NCBI GenBank assembly: GCA_965262585.1
Contig: OZ253546.1
Span: forward strand, 1,798,001-1,862,000
Direction of reading: 5' to 3'
Origin: JAHRAW01 sp965262585
GTDB lineage: Bacteria; Pseudomonadota; Gammaproteobacteria; Arenicellales; Poriferihabitantaceae
DNA length: 64,000 nucleotides
Below the pieces are notes generated by a model. The model searched no databases, had not been told where the DNA came from, and was given only the letters and a program-made list of their open reading frames with translations. Each line of letters starts with the position of its first letter. The stretch's first letter is position 1. The position numbers and the translations under genes were made by a program. Of this stretch, positions 9,866-24,800 are shown one piece after another.

Positions 9866-12800
9866 TACGCTTTCCACTGAGAACTACGACTCTCTATTGA
9901 AAGGTTGGTCTACCATTGGCGGCGCTGAAAGGCCATTACAAACGGGCCTTACCTTCGATGCCGGCCGTTCCCAATGGTGCACCGCTACCGCCGCCAGAAA
10001 TATGTTGACTGATACCGGCGGCACTAACTGGACGATTACCGATCGTGGACAAGTTGATACTTGCGGCGATACCACGCTGAGTGCCCTGTCGCTGTCGCCC
10101 GGGGCGTTGGGTGAAACTTTTGCCGCAGATACTACCGCCTACACCGCATTGCTTGACAGTGGCACCACCAGCACCACAGTTACGGCAACCGCCACCAACA
10201 ACGCTGCCACCCTCGTAATCACCGGCGCTGATGCCGATGGCACCGCATTAACCGTAACTAGTGACACCGAAGTCTCAGGCTTAACCGAAGGCGAAAACAC
10301 CATCACCATTACCGTAACCGCCCAAGACGCCACCACACGGGCCTATACCATCACCGCAACCGTAGGCAACCAATCGCCGGAGGCCGTGATCAACATCGTC
10401 CAGACACCTCGCAGCATCGCCACCACCGGTAGGCTCGGTTCGACTTTTCTGGCCGGCGACTCCGTGACTTTGAGTGGCGCCGGCAGTTCGGATCCCGAAG
10501 ACGCGAGTGGTGATCTGACATTTGCATGGACTGTTGAAACCACCTATATTAATCTCTCCCTCCCCGCACCCGCTAATTTCTTCAGCACCACAACCGCCGT
10601 CGAAACGGAGTTGACTTTACCGGTCACGCCGCCGGGTGTGGCGTCGGACGCGGGTAGCGGTATTTTTATCTACGCCATTACTCTGAGAGTCACGGATCCA
10701 TCCGGTGCGTCTGATGAAGCGACGACAATTATCAGCGTCCCCACCAGTTTGGTGGCGAATGCCGGAGTAGACCAAGAGGTGGATGGCGGCATTACCGCTA
10801 CTCTGAATGGCGGGGATAGTGTGAACCACGAAGCCGGCCTTGCTGGCAGCAGTGTGGGATATGCGTGGGCGCAAACCGCCGGGACGGATGTGACTCTGAG
10901 CGATTCAACTATCGCAAGCCCGACTTTCACCACGCCGACTGCGGAGACGACGGACACGGATTTGGTGTTCGATTTGACTTTCACGAGCGAATTGGGTGAT
11001 TCCGACACCGACACGGTGACCATCACGATACTCGGCACCGATCGGAACGAACCGCCCACCGCCGTGATTGCCTTACAAGGGATGGCAGCCAGAAATATTG
11101 TCGACTCCGCTACCTTAGGCATTCTCAATACTTTTCTGGAAGGCGACTCCGTGACCTTGAACGGCGCCGGCAGTTCAGACCCCGATGGCGTGAGTGGTGA
11201 TCTGACATTTTTATGGACTGTTACCACCAGCCCCGCGGGTAAGCCGACCACTAATTTTTTCAGCACCCCAATCGCCGCCAACACGGAGTTGACTTTACCG
11301 CCCACGCCGTTGTCGGCGGATGCAGGGCGGGATATTATCGCCTACATCATTACGCTGACCGTCACCGACACAGGTAGTAAGGAAGCGACAGCGTCAATAG
11401 GTATCGTCGTCCCCGCCCGTGTGGCGGCGGAAGCAGGAGAAGCCCAAAACGTGGAGAGCAATGTCGAAGTTACTCTGGATGGCACGGGTAGTAGACCGAA
11501 TGGAGGCTCCTTTGCCAACGAAGTTCTGGAATATGCGTGGACGCAGACCGGCGGCAGCCCGACTGTGAGTTTGGACGATGCGACTGTCGCAAGCCCGACT
11601 TTCACCGCACCGATTGTGGCGACGGATACGGATTTGGTGTTCCAGTTGATGGTTACGGGCGCAACGCTTAATGATTCCGCCACCGACGATGTGACCGTCA
11701 CGATAACCGCCCCTGCGAACCAATCGCCGGAGGCCGTGATCAACATCGTCCAGACACCTCGCCGCATCGCCACCACCGGTAGGCTCGGTTCGACTTTTCT
11801 GACCGGCGACCCCGTGACTTTGAGTGGCGCCGGCAGTTCGGATCCCGACGGCGGCACTCTGAGTTATTTATGGACTGCTGAAACCACCTATATTAATCTC
11901 TCCGCCAACACCCCCGCTAATTTCTTCAGCACCACAACCGCCGTCGAAACGGAGTTGAGGTTACCGGTCACGCCGCCGGGTGTGGCGTCGGGCGCGGGTA
12001 GCGGTATTTATATCTACGCCATTACTCTGAGAGTCACGGATCCATCCGGTGAATCTGATGTAGCGACCACAACTATCAGCGTCCCCACCAGTTTGGTGGC
12101 GAATGCCGGAGTAGACCAAGAGGTGGCGGGCGGCATTACCGCTACTCTGAATGGCGGGGATAGTGTGAACCACGAAGCCGGCCTTGCTGGCAGCAGTGTG
12201 GGATATGCGTGGGCGCAGACCGCCGGGCCGGATGTGACTCTGAGCGATTCAACTACCGCAAGCCCGACTTTCACCACGCCGACTGCGACGACGGACACGG
12301 ATTTGGTGTTCGATTTGACTTTCACGAGCGAATTGGGTGATTCCGACACCGACACGGTGACCATCACGATACTCGGCACCGATCGGAACGAACCGCCCAC
12401 CGCCATGATTGCCTTTCAAGGGATGACACCCAGATTTATTTCCGACACCGTTGCCGTAGGCACTTTCAATTATTTTCTGGAAGGCGACTCCGTGACCTTG
12501 AACGGCGCCGGCAGTTCAGACCCCGATGGCGTGAGTGGTGATCTGACATTTTTATGGACTGTTACCACCAGCCCCGCGGGTAATCCGACCACTACTTTTT
12601 TCAGCACCCCAAACGCTGCCAACACGGAGTTGACTTTACCGCCCACGCCGTTGTCGGCGGATGCAGGGCAGGATATTATCCGCTACGACATTACGCTGAC
12701 CGTCACCGACACGGGTGGTAAGGTAGCGACAGCGTCGACAAATATCACTGTCCCCGCCCGCGTGGCGGCGGAAGCAGGAGAAGCCCAAAGCGTGGGGAGC

Positions 12801-15800
12801 AATGTCGAAGTTACTCTGGATGGCAGTGGTAGTAGAAACAATGGAGGCTTCTTTGTCAGCGAAGTTCTGGAATATGCGTGGACGCAGACCAGCGGCAGCC
12901 CGACTGTGAGTTTGGACGATGCGACTGCCGCAAGCCCGACTTTCACCACACCGACTGTGGCGACTGATACGGATTTGGTGTTCCAGTTGATGGTTACGGG
13001 TGATACAAGACTTAATGATTCCGCCACGGATACGGTGACCATCACCGTAGGCAACCAACCGCCGGAGGCCGTGATCAACATCGTCCAGACACCTCGCCGA
13101 GTCGCCACCACCGGTAGGCTCGGTTCGACTTTTCTGGCTGGCGACCCGGTGACTTTGAGTGGCGCCGGCAGTTCGGATCCCGACGGCGGCAGTCTGAGTT
13201 ATTTATGGACTGCTGAAACCCTCTATATTAATCTCTCCCCCGACCTCCCCGCTAATTTCTTCAGCACCGCAACCGGCATGGAAACGGAGTTGAGGTTACC
13301 GGTCACGCCGCCGGGTTCGTTGTCGGGCGCGGGTAACGGTATTTATATCTACACCATTACTCTGAGAGTCACGGATCCATCCGGTGCGACTGATGACGCG
13401 ACGACAATTATCAGCGTCCCCACCAGTTTGGCGGCGGATGCCGGAGTAGACCAAGAGGTGGCGGGCGGCATTACCGCTACTCTGAATGGCGGGGATAGCG
13501 TGAACCACGAAGCCGACTTTGCTAGCAACAGTGTGGGATATGCGTGGGCGCAGACCGCCGGGACGAATGTGACTCTGAACGATGCAAATATCGCAAGCCC
13601 GACTTTCACCACGCCGACTGCGGCCCTGACGGACACGGAGTTGGTGTTCGAGTTGACTTTCACGAGCGAATTGGGTGATTCCGACACCGACACGGTGACC
13701 ATCACGATACTCGGCACCGATCGGAACCAACCGCCCACCGCCGTGATTGCCTTACAAGGGATGACACCCAGACTTATTTCCGACCTCCCTTTCGTAGGCA
13801 CTCTCAATAATTTTCTGGAAGGCGACTCCGTGACCTTGAACGGCGCCGGCAGTTCGGATACCGAAGACGCGAGTGGTGCTCTGACATTTGCATGGACTGT
13901 TGAAACCAACCCCGCGGGTAATCCGACCACTACTTTTTTCAGCACCCCAAACGCCGCCAACACGGGGCTGACTTTACCGTCCACGCCGTTGTCGGCGGAT
14001 GCAGGGCTGGATATTATCTCCTACGACATTACGCTGACCGTCACCGACACAGGTAGTAAGGAAGATACAGCGTCGATAAATATCACCGTCCCCGCCCGCG
14101 TGGCGGCGGAAGCAGGAGAAGCCCAAAGCGTGGAGAGCAATGTCGAAGTTACTCTGGATGGCACGGGTAGTAGACCGAATGGAGGTGTCTTTGCCAGCGA
14201 AGTTCTGGAATATGCGTGGACGCAGACCAGCGGCAGCCCGACTGTGAGTTTGGACGATGCAACTACCGCAAGCCCGACTTTCACCGCACCGATTGTGGCG
14301 ACTGATACGGATTTGGTGTTCCAGTTGATGGTTACGGGCGCAACGCTTAATGATTCCGCCACCGACGATGTGACCATCACGATAACCCCCGCTGCGAACC
14401 AACCGCCCACCGCCGATGCGGGCACCGCCCAAAGCGTGGCAGAGGAAACTTTGGTGACGCTGAACGGCACCGCCAGCAACGATCCGGACACCACCGATAC
14501 GCTGACCTATGCGTGGACGCAGACCGGCGGCAGCCCGACTGTGAGTTTGAGCGATGCGACTGCCGCAAGCCCGACTTTCACGGCGCCGAATTTGACCGAA
14601 AATACTCCTTTCACCTTCAGCCTGACGGTGAATGACGGAACCGTGGATTCGTCGCCGTCTGAAGTAATTATCACCATCACCGCAACCAACGAATTGCCCA
14701 TCGCCAATGCCGGTCAGCCGCAGACCGTGAATGGAGGCGTGACCGTAACCCTGGACGGTAGCGGCAGCAGTGACCCGGAAGGCCGGCAGGTGTTCTATGC
14801 GTGGACGCAGACCGGCGGTGTGCCGACTGTGAGTTTGAGCGATGGGATTGCCGCAATGCCGACTTTCACCGCACCGACTGTGGCGACTACTACTACTTTG
14901 ACCTTCAGCCTGATGGTCGCTGACGGAGAGAGCGACTCGGTGCCGGCTACGGTGGAAATCACCGTAACCGCAGCACCGAACACCCCGCCGGTTGCCAATG
15001 CCGGGGTTGATCAAAGCGTGCGGGTGAGCGGCACGGTCACTTTAGACGGAAGTGCCAGCAACTCCCAGGTCGGGATAGCCAGTTATATGTGGACGGTTGC
15101 CCCGACAACGGCGGGGGCTTTTGCTGATGCCACCCTCGAACAGCCGATGTTCACCGCCGCTGAGTCGGGAACCGCCACCGTTACCTTAACGGTCACGGAC
15201 AATAACAGCCCCGCCGCCACGGGTACCGACACCGTATCCATCGACATATTCCCGGAGGCAAGTGCCTATACGCTTACCAACCCGGGCACTCAGGAATATA
15301 CCCGTGGTATAGCCGTGGATGTGACCCTGCCTGCGGTTGTTACCACCAGCACCAGAACAGTGACCTACGACTTGAGCGACGCCCTGCCGACCGGCTTGGC
15401 TTTTGATGGGGACACCCGCATCATCTCCGGCACTATTGGAGATCTGGGGACCTACGCTTCCCGCGATGTAACCTACACCGTTGACGACGGCTTCAGCACC
15501 CCCGCCGCCAGCGTAATCTTTGCGGTGGTGCCTTATGACGAGCCGCAGTTGCCGATTTTGACCAGTCAAATCTATACCGTGAACGAGGCAATCACCGACC
15601 TGGTCCTGCCGGTAGGCACGAGCCTCGGTGCGCCGACTCCGACCTACACCTTAACCGGCGGCATACCGACCGGCCTGTCCTTTAACACTACAACCCGCAC
15701 CCTCTCCGGCACACCCACCACTGTCGCAAACGCGGTCACCTTGACCTACCGATTGGAAGACGGCAACGGCGCTTTCGGTGTAGGCACTTTCCCCATAACC

Positions 15801-18800
15801 ATCAGTGCCACGGCGACGACGGGACCGGCTCCAACCGCCGATGATTTTGTAACCACCTGGCGGGTCTCGGATGGCGAAAACATCACCATTCCCATCGTTA
15901 CCGGAGCCGGTGCGCCAACCTACAACTACACCGTGGTTTGGGGGGATGGTCAGTCTGACGCCGACGTTAGCGACGCCGCCACCCATACCTACACCGCGGC
16001 GGGCAATTATGAAGTGCGCATCAGCGGCACTTTCCCACGGATTTTCTTTAATAATAATGCCGTCAGCAGAACCAACATCGTCGACATCACACAATGGGGC
16101 ACGCAACCCTGGGCTTCCATGGAGCGATCTTTTTACGGCGCAACCAATCTGCGCATGACGGCAACCGATGTTCCTAGTTTAACTGCCGTTTCCGATATGC
16201 GTTTTATGTTTGCCGGTGCCACTTCCTTTAACGCGGATATTAATGATTGGAATGTGAGCACGATTATCTCTATGGGTAATATGTTTGATGGCGCTACTTC
16301 CTTTAATCAGCCGCTTAATGATTGGGCTATGGGCAGCGTTGCCAATACGAGCAGAATGTTTATGAGTGCCAGTGCCTTCAATCAGAACATTGGTGGTTGG
16401 ACTGTGAGCGGCGTTACCACCATGCACAATATGTTTAATGGCGCCACTTCCTTTAATCAAAATATCGGTAGTTGGAATGTGAGTGTGGTTACCGATATGA
16501 ACAATATGTTTAATGGCGCCACTGCTTTTGATCAAGATATTGGTGATTGGGATGTGGGTAGAGTTACCACTATGGCTAATATGTTTACTGGCGTCACGCT
16601 TTCTGCGGATAACTACGATGCGTTATTGACCGGTTGGGCTGATGTAAGCGGCCAAACGGCATTAGTAACCGGCATTACCTTCGATGCCGGTGGTTCCCAG
16701 TGGTGCGAAGCCACCACCGCCAGAAATACTTTGGATGTCACAAATTCCTGGACGATTACCGATGGCATGCAAGTCGCCACTTGCGGCGATACCACGCTGA
16801 GCGCCCTGTCGCTGTCGCCCGGGGATTTGGGTGAAACTTTTGCCGCAGGTACTACCACCTACACCGCATCGCTTGGTGAGGGCACCACCAGCACCACCAT
16901 CACCGCACCCACCACCAATAGCGATGGTGCCGCCTTCGTAATCACCGGCACTAATACGGGTGGCGCACTAACCGTAACTAGTGACACCGAAGTCTCAGGC
17001 TTAATCGCAGGCGTGAACACCATCACCATCACCGTAACCGCCCAAGACCAAGTTGCCTCACAGGCCTATACCATCACCGCCACCGTAGCGGGCACCGTAA
17101 TCAACAACCCGCCGACCGCCGATGCGGGCAATCCCCAAACCGTGAATGAGGGCGAAGAGGTAACGCTGACCGGCACTGCCAGCAGCGACCCGGAAAGCGA
17201 TACGCTGACCTATGCGTGGACGCAGACCAGCGGCACACCGACAGTGAGTTTGAGCAGTATGACCGCCGAAAACCCGACTTTCACCCCGCAGGTGACGGCG
17301 AATACTGATTTGGTCTTCAGCCTGACGGTGAATGATGGAACCGTGGATTCGGCGCCGGATACGGTGGTAATCAGCATCACCGCGGCGCCTACCTCAACCG
17401 CCGATGATTTTGTAACCACTTGGCGTGTCACGGCGGGGCAAACCATCACCATTCCCATCGTTACCGGAACCGGTGCGCCAACCTACAACTACACCGTGGT
17501 TTGGGGCGATAATGATGAGTTTGACGCCGACGTTAGCGACGCCGCCACCCATACCTACACCACGGGGGGCGATTATGAAGTGCGCATCAGCGGCACTTTC
17601 CCACGGATTTACTTTAATAATGATGCCGCCAATAGAACCAACATCATCGACATCAAGCAATGGGGCAATCAACCCTGGGCTTCCCTGGAGCGATCTTTTT
17701 ACGGCGCAACCAATGTGGAAATGTCGGCAACCGATGAACCTGAATTAACTAATGTTACCGATATGCGTTTTATGTTTGCCGGTGCCACTTCCTTTAACGC
17801 GGATATTAATGATTGGAATGTGAGCACGATTATCTCTATGGGTAATATGTTTGATGGCGCTACTTCCTTTAATCAGCCGCTTAATGATTGGGCTATGGGC
17901 AGCGTTGCCAATACGAGCAGAATGTTTATGAGTGCCAGTGCCTTCAATCAGAACATTGGTGGTTGGACTGTGAGCGGCGTTACCACCATGCACAATATGT
18001 TTAATGGCGCCACTTCCTTTAATCAAAATATCGGTAGTTGGAATGTGAGTGTGGTTACCGATATGAACAATATGTTTAATGGCGCCACTGCTTTTGATCA
18101 AGATATTGGTGATTGGGATGTGGGTAGAGTTACCACTATGGCTAATATGTTTACTGGCGTCACGCTTTCTGCGGATAACTACGATGCGTTATTGACCGGT
18201 TGGGCTGATGTAAGCGGCCAAACGGCATTAGTAACCGGCATTACCTTCGATGCCGGTGGTTCCCAGTGGTGCGAAGCCACCACCGCCAGAAATACTTTGG
18301 ATGTCACAAATTCCTGGACGATTACCGATGGCATGCAAGTCGCCACTTGCGGCGATACCACGCTGAGCGCCCTGTCGCTGTCGCCCGGGGATTTGGGTGA
18401 AACTTTTGCCGCAGGTACTACCACCTACACCGCATCGCTTGGTGAGGGCACCACCAGCACCACCATCACCGCACCCACCACCAATAGCGATGGTGCCGCC
18501 TTCGTAATCACCGGCACTAATACGGGTGGCGCACTAACCGTAACTAGTGACACCGAAGTCTCAGGCTTAATCGCAGGCGTGAACACCATCACCATCACCG
18601 TAACCGCCCAAGACCAAGTTGCCTCACAGGCCTATACCATCACCGCCACCGTAGCGGGCACCGTAATCAACAACCCGCCGACCGCCGATGCGGGCAATCC
18701 CCAAACCGTGAATGAGGGCGAAGAGGTAACGCTGACCGGCACTGCCAGCAGCGACCCGGAAAGCGATACGCTGACCTATGCGTGGACGCAGACCAGCGGC

Positions 18801-21800
18801 ACACCGACAGTGAGTTTGAGCAGTATGACCGCCGAAAACCCGACTTTCACCCCGCAGGTGACGGCGAATACTGATTTGGTCTTCAGCCTGACGGTGAATG
18901 ATGGAACCGTGGATTCGGCGCCGGATACGGTGGTAATCAGCATCACCGCGGCGCCTACCTCAACCGCCGATGATTTTGTAACCACTTGGCGTGTCACGGC
19001 GGGGCAAACCATCACCATTCCCATCGTTACCGGAACCGGTGCGCCAACCTACAACTACACCGTGGTTTGGGGCGATAATGATGAGTTTGACGCCGACGTT
19101 AGCGACGCCGCCACCCATACCTACACCGATGCGGGCGATTATGATGTGCGCATCAGCGGCACTTTCCCACGGATTTTCTTTAATAATGATGCCGCCAATA
19201 GAACCAACATCATCGACATCATGCAATGGGGCAATCAACCCTGGGCTTCCCTGGAGCGATCTTTTTACGGCGCAACCAATCTGCGCATGACGGCAACCGA
19301 TGTTCCTAGTTTAACTGCCGTTTCCGATATGCGTTTTATGTTTGCCGGTGCCACTTCCTTTAACGCGGATATTAATGATTGGAATGTGAGCACGATTATC
19401 TCTATGGGTAATATGTTTGATGGCGCTACTTCCTTTAATCAGCCGCTTAATGATTGGGCTATGGGCAGCGTTGCCAATACGAGCAGAATGTTTATGAGTG
19501 CCAGTGCCTTCAATCAGAACATTGGTGGTTGGACTGTGAGCGGCGTTACCACCATGCACAATATGTTTAATGGCGCCACTTCCTTTAATCAAGATATCGG
19601 TAATTGGAATGTGAGTGTGGTTACCGATATGAACAATATGTTTAATGGCGCCACTGCTTTTGATCAGGATATTGGTGATTGGGATGTGGGTAGCGTTAGC
19701 GATATGACTGCTATGTTTACTGGCGTCACGCTTTCGGTGGATAACTACGATGCGTTATTGACCGGTTGGGCTGATATCAGCGGCCAAACGACACTACAAA
19801 CCAGCATTACCTTCGATGCCGGAGATTCCCAGTGGTGCGAAGCCACCGCCGCCAGAAATACTTTGGAGAGCACAAATTCCTGGACCATTACCGATGGCAT
19901 GCAAGTCGCCACTTGTGGCGATACCACGCTGAGTGCCCTGTCGCTGTCGCCCGGGGCGTTGGGTGAAACTTTTGATGCGGCTACCGCCGCCTACACCGCA
20001 TCGCTTGCCAGTGGCACCACCAGCACCACCATCACCGCAACCACCGCCGCAACCACCGCCGCCTTCGCAATCACCGGCACTGATACGGGTGGCACCGCAC
20101 TAACCGTAACTAGTGACACCCAAGTCTCAGGCTTAATCGCAGGCGCGAACACCATCACCATTACCGTAACCGCCCAAGACACCACCACACGGGCCTATAC
20201 CATCACCGCCACCGTAGCGGCGGGCACCGCCAACGCCGCACCGACCGCCGATGCGGGCACCGCTCAAAACGTGAATGAGGGCGAAGAGGTAACGCTGACC
20301 GCCACGGCAAGCAGCGACCCGGACACCACCGATACGCTGACCTATGCGTGGACGCAGACCAGCGGCGTGCCGACAGTGACTTTGAGCAGTATGACCGCCG
20401 AAAACCCGACTTTCACCGCCCCGCAGGTGATGGCGAATACTGATTTGGTCTTCAGCCTGACGGTCAATGACGGAACTCAGAATTCGGCGGCGGCGGATAC
20501 CGTGACAATCACCGTAACCGACCTGCCGCTGGTGGCAAATGCCGGAGCAGACCGAAACGCGGTGGTGGGCACATCCGTGACGCTGGACGGCAGTGCCAGT
20601 ACCGATCCGCAAGATCGGGGGCTGGCTAAAACCTGGTCGCAGGTCGGCGCACAGACGGTGACTTTGCTCACTCCGGGCGCCAACATAGCGACTTTCACGG
20701 CACCGGCGACTGTGCCGGCGGAGCCGAGGTTGACTTTCAATCTGGAAGTCATCGCAGGCGGCGATGCAGAAACGGCAACCGATGAGGTAGTCATCACCAT
20801 AATCGACGGAACGAACCAAACACCGACCGCCGATGCCGGGGTTGATCAAAGCGTGCGGGTGAGCGGCACGGTCACTTTAGACGGAAGTACCAGCGACGAC
20901 ACGGACGGCTCGATAGCCAGTTATCTGTGGACGGTTGACCCGACAACGGCGGGTAGTTTTAATGATAGTGGCATCGCAGAGCCGGTGTTCACCGCCTCTC
21001 AGCCGGGAACCGCCACCGTTACTTTAATGGTCATGGACAATGGCAGCCCCCCCCTCATGCATTCCGACACCGTATCCATCGACATATTCCCGGCGACCAG
21101 TGCTTATACGCTTCCCACCTTGGCCAATCGGAACTTTACCCGTGGTGTGGATGTGAATGTGACCCTGCCTGCGGTTGTTACCACCAACGGCAGAACAGTG
21201 ACCTACGCCGTGAGCGGGGAGATTGTCACGCGATTGGGCTTGACCTTGGATGCGACCACTCGAGTTCTCACCGGCAATTTTGGGGATGTGGATTACACCC
21301 CCGGCGAAGTAACCTACACCGCCAATGACGGCTTCGACAATAACCCCGTCGCCACCGAGACCTTTCAGGTGACACCTTATGACGAGCCGTTGTTGCCGGA
21401 TGTGGGCAATGTCTCTTATCCCGTAAGCACTCTAATCACCAACCTAACCCTGCCAGTCGGCACGGCCGGTCGCCTCGGTGCGCCGAGTCCGACCTACACC
21501 CTGACAGGCACCCTGCCGACCGGCTTGGTCTATAACAACCGCGTAATCTCCGGCACACCCACCACTGCGGCAAGCGCGGTCACCTTGACCTACCAATTAA
21601 CAGACGGCAACGGTGCCGTCGCTGAAGACACTTTCAACATAACCATCAATGCCGCGGCGCCGACGGGACCGGCTCCAACCGCCGATGATTTTGTAACCAC
21701 CTGGCGGGTCTCGGATGGCGAAAACATCACCATTCCCATCGCTACCGGAGCCGGTGTGCCAACCTACAACTACACCGTGGTTTGGGGGGATGGTCAGTCT

Positions 21801-24800
21801 GACGCCGACGTTAGCGACGCCGCCACCCATACCTACACCACGGGGGGCGATTATGAAGTGCGCATCAGCGGCACTTTCCCACGGATTTTCTTTAATAATG
21901 ATGCCGTCAGCAGAACCAACATCATCGACATCACACAATGGGGCACGCAACCCTGGGCTTCCATGGAGCGATCTTTTTTCGGCGCAACCAATCTGGAAAT
22001 GTCGGCAACCGATGTTCCTAGTTTAACTGCCGTTTCCGATATGCGTTTTATGTTTAATGGCGCCACTGCCTTTAATGCGGATATTAATGATTGGGATGTG
22101 AGCGCCGTTACGCAGATGCGCCATATGTTTAATGGCGCTACTTCCTTTAATCAGCCGCTTAATAGTTGGAATGTGGGCAATGTTATACTGATAAACGATA
22201 TGTTTAATGGCGCTACTGCCTTTAATCAGCCGCTTAATAATTGGGATATGAGCAATGCTACGCTGATGAGCGGTATGTTTAATGGCGCCACTGCTTTTGA
22301 TCAAGATATTGGTGATTGGGATGTGGGTAGCGTTACCGCTATGGCTAATATGTTTAATGGCGTCACGCTTTCGGCGGATAACTACGATGCGTTATTGACC
22401 GGTTGGTCTGCTCTAACGCTCCAAAGCAGCGTTACCTTCGATGCCGGAAATTCCAAGTGGTGCACCGCCACCACCGCCAGAAATACTTTGGAGAGCACAA
22501 ATTCCTGGACGGTTAACGATGACGGACAAGTTGATACTTGCGGCGATACCACGCTGAGTGCCCTGTCGCTGTCGCCCGGGTCGTTGGGTGAAACTTTTGC
22601 CGCAGGTACTACCACCTACACCGCATCGCTTGGTGAGGGCACCACCAGCACCACCATCACCGCAACCACCGCCAATAGCGATGGTGCCGCCTTCGTAATC
22701 ACCGGCACTAATACGGGTGGCGCACTAACCGTAACTAGTGACACCCAAGTCTCAGGCTTAATCGCAGGCGTGAACACCATCACCATTACCGTAACCGCAC
22801 AAGACACCACCATCACCACACGGGCGTATATCATCACCGCCACCGTAGCGGGCACCGTAATCAACAACCCGCCGACCGCCGATGCGGGCAATCCCCAAAC
22901 CGTGAATGAGGGCGAAGAGGTAACGCTGACCGCCACTGCCAGCAGCGACCCGGAAAGCGATTCGCTGACCTATGCGTGGATGCAGACCAGCGGCACACCG
23001 ACAGTGACTTTGAGCAGTATGACCGCCGAAAACCCGACTTTCACCGCCCCGCAGGTGACGGCGAATACTGATTTGGTCTTCAGCCTGACGGTGAATGATG
23101 GAACCGTGGATTCGGCGGCGGCGTCTACCGTGACAATCAGCATCACCGCGGCGCCTACCCCATCCAACGATGATTTTGTAACCACTTGGCGTGTCGCGGA
23201 TGGCGAAAACATCACCATTCCCATCTTTACCGGAACCGGTGCGCCAACCTACAACTACACCGTGGTTTGGGGCGATGGTGAGTTTGACGCCGACGTTAGC
23301 GACGCCGCCACCCATACCTACACCACGGGGGGCGATTATGAAGTGCGCATCAGCGGCACTTTCCCACGGATTTACTTTAATAATGATGCCGTCAGTAGAA
23401 CCAACATCAGAGACATCAAGCTATGGGGCAATCAAGCGTGGGCTTCAATGGAGCGATCTTTTTACGGCGCAACCAATCTGCTCGTGACGGCAACCGATAC
23501 CCCTGAGTTAGGAGCCGTTGCCGATATGCGTTTTATGTTTCGTGATGTCCCCGGCTTTAATGCGGCTAATGTTGGCACTTGGGATGTGAGCGGTGTTATC
23601 CGCATGCGCCATTTGTTTGATGGCGCCACTTCCTTTAATCAGGATATTAGTAACTGGGATGTGAGCAGCGTTACGAATATGCAAGCCATGTTTCAGGGTG
23701 CCACTTCCTTTAATCAAAATATTGGTGGTTGGACTGTGAGTGCGGTTGCCGATATGAATAATATGTTTAATGGCGCCACTTCCTTTGATCAAGATATCGG
23801 TAATTGGAATGTGAGTGTGGTTACCGATATGAACAATATGTTTAATGGCGCCACTGCTTTTGATCAAGATATTGGTGATTGGGATGTGGGTAGCGTTACC
23901 ACTATGGCTAATATGTTTACTGGCGTCACGCTTTCGGCGGATAACTACGATGCGTTATTGACCGGTTGGGCTGATGTAAGCGGTCAAACGGCATTAGTAA
24001 CCGGCATTACCTTCGATGCCGGTGGTTCCCAGTGGTGCGAAGCCACCACCGCCAGAAATACTTTGGATGTCACAAATTCCTGGACGATTACCGATGGCAT
24101 GCAAGTCGCCACTTGCGGCGATACCACGCTGAGTGCCCTGTCGCTGTCGCCCGGGGATTTGGGTGAAACTTTTGCCGCAGGTACTACCACCTACACCGCA
24201 TCGCTTGGTGAGGGCACCACCAGCACCACCATCACCGCAACCACCACCAATAGCGATGGTGCCGCCTTCGTAATCACCGGCACTAATACGGGTGGCGCAC
24301 TAACCGTAACTAGTGACACCGAAGTCTCAGGCTTAATCGCAGGCGTGAACACCATCACCATCACCGTAACCGCCCAAGACCAAGTTGCCTCACAGGCCTA
24401 TACCATCACCGCCACCGTAGAAGGCACCGTAATCAACACGCCGCCGACCGCCAATGCGGGCAATCCCCAAACCGTGAATGAGGGCGAAGAGGTAACGCTG
24501 ACCGCCACGGCAAGCAGCGATGTGGACACCACCGATACGCTGACCTATGCGTGGACGCAGACCAGCGGCACACCGACAGTGACTTTGAGCAGTATGACCG
24601 CCGAAAACCCGACTTTCACCGCCCCGCAGGTGACGGCGAATACTGATTTGGTCTTCAGCCTGACGGTGAATGATGGAAGCGCGGATTCGGCGGCGGCGTC
24701 TACCGTGACAATCAGCATCACCGCGGCGCCTACCTCATCCAACGATGATTTTGTAACCACTTGGCGTGTCGCGGATGGCGAAAACATCACCATTCCCATC

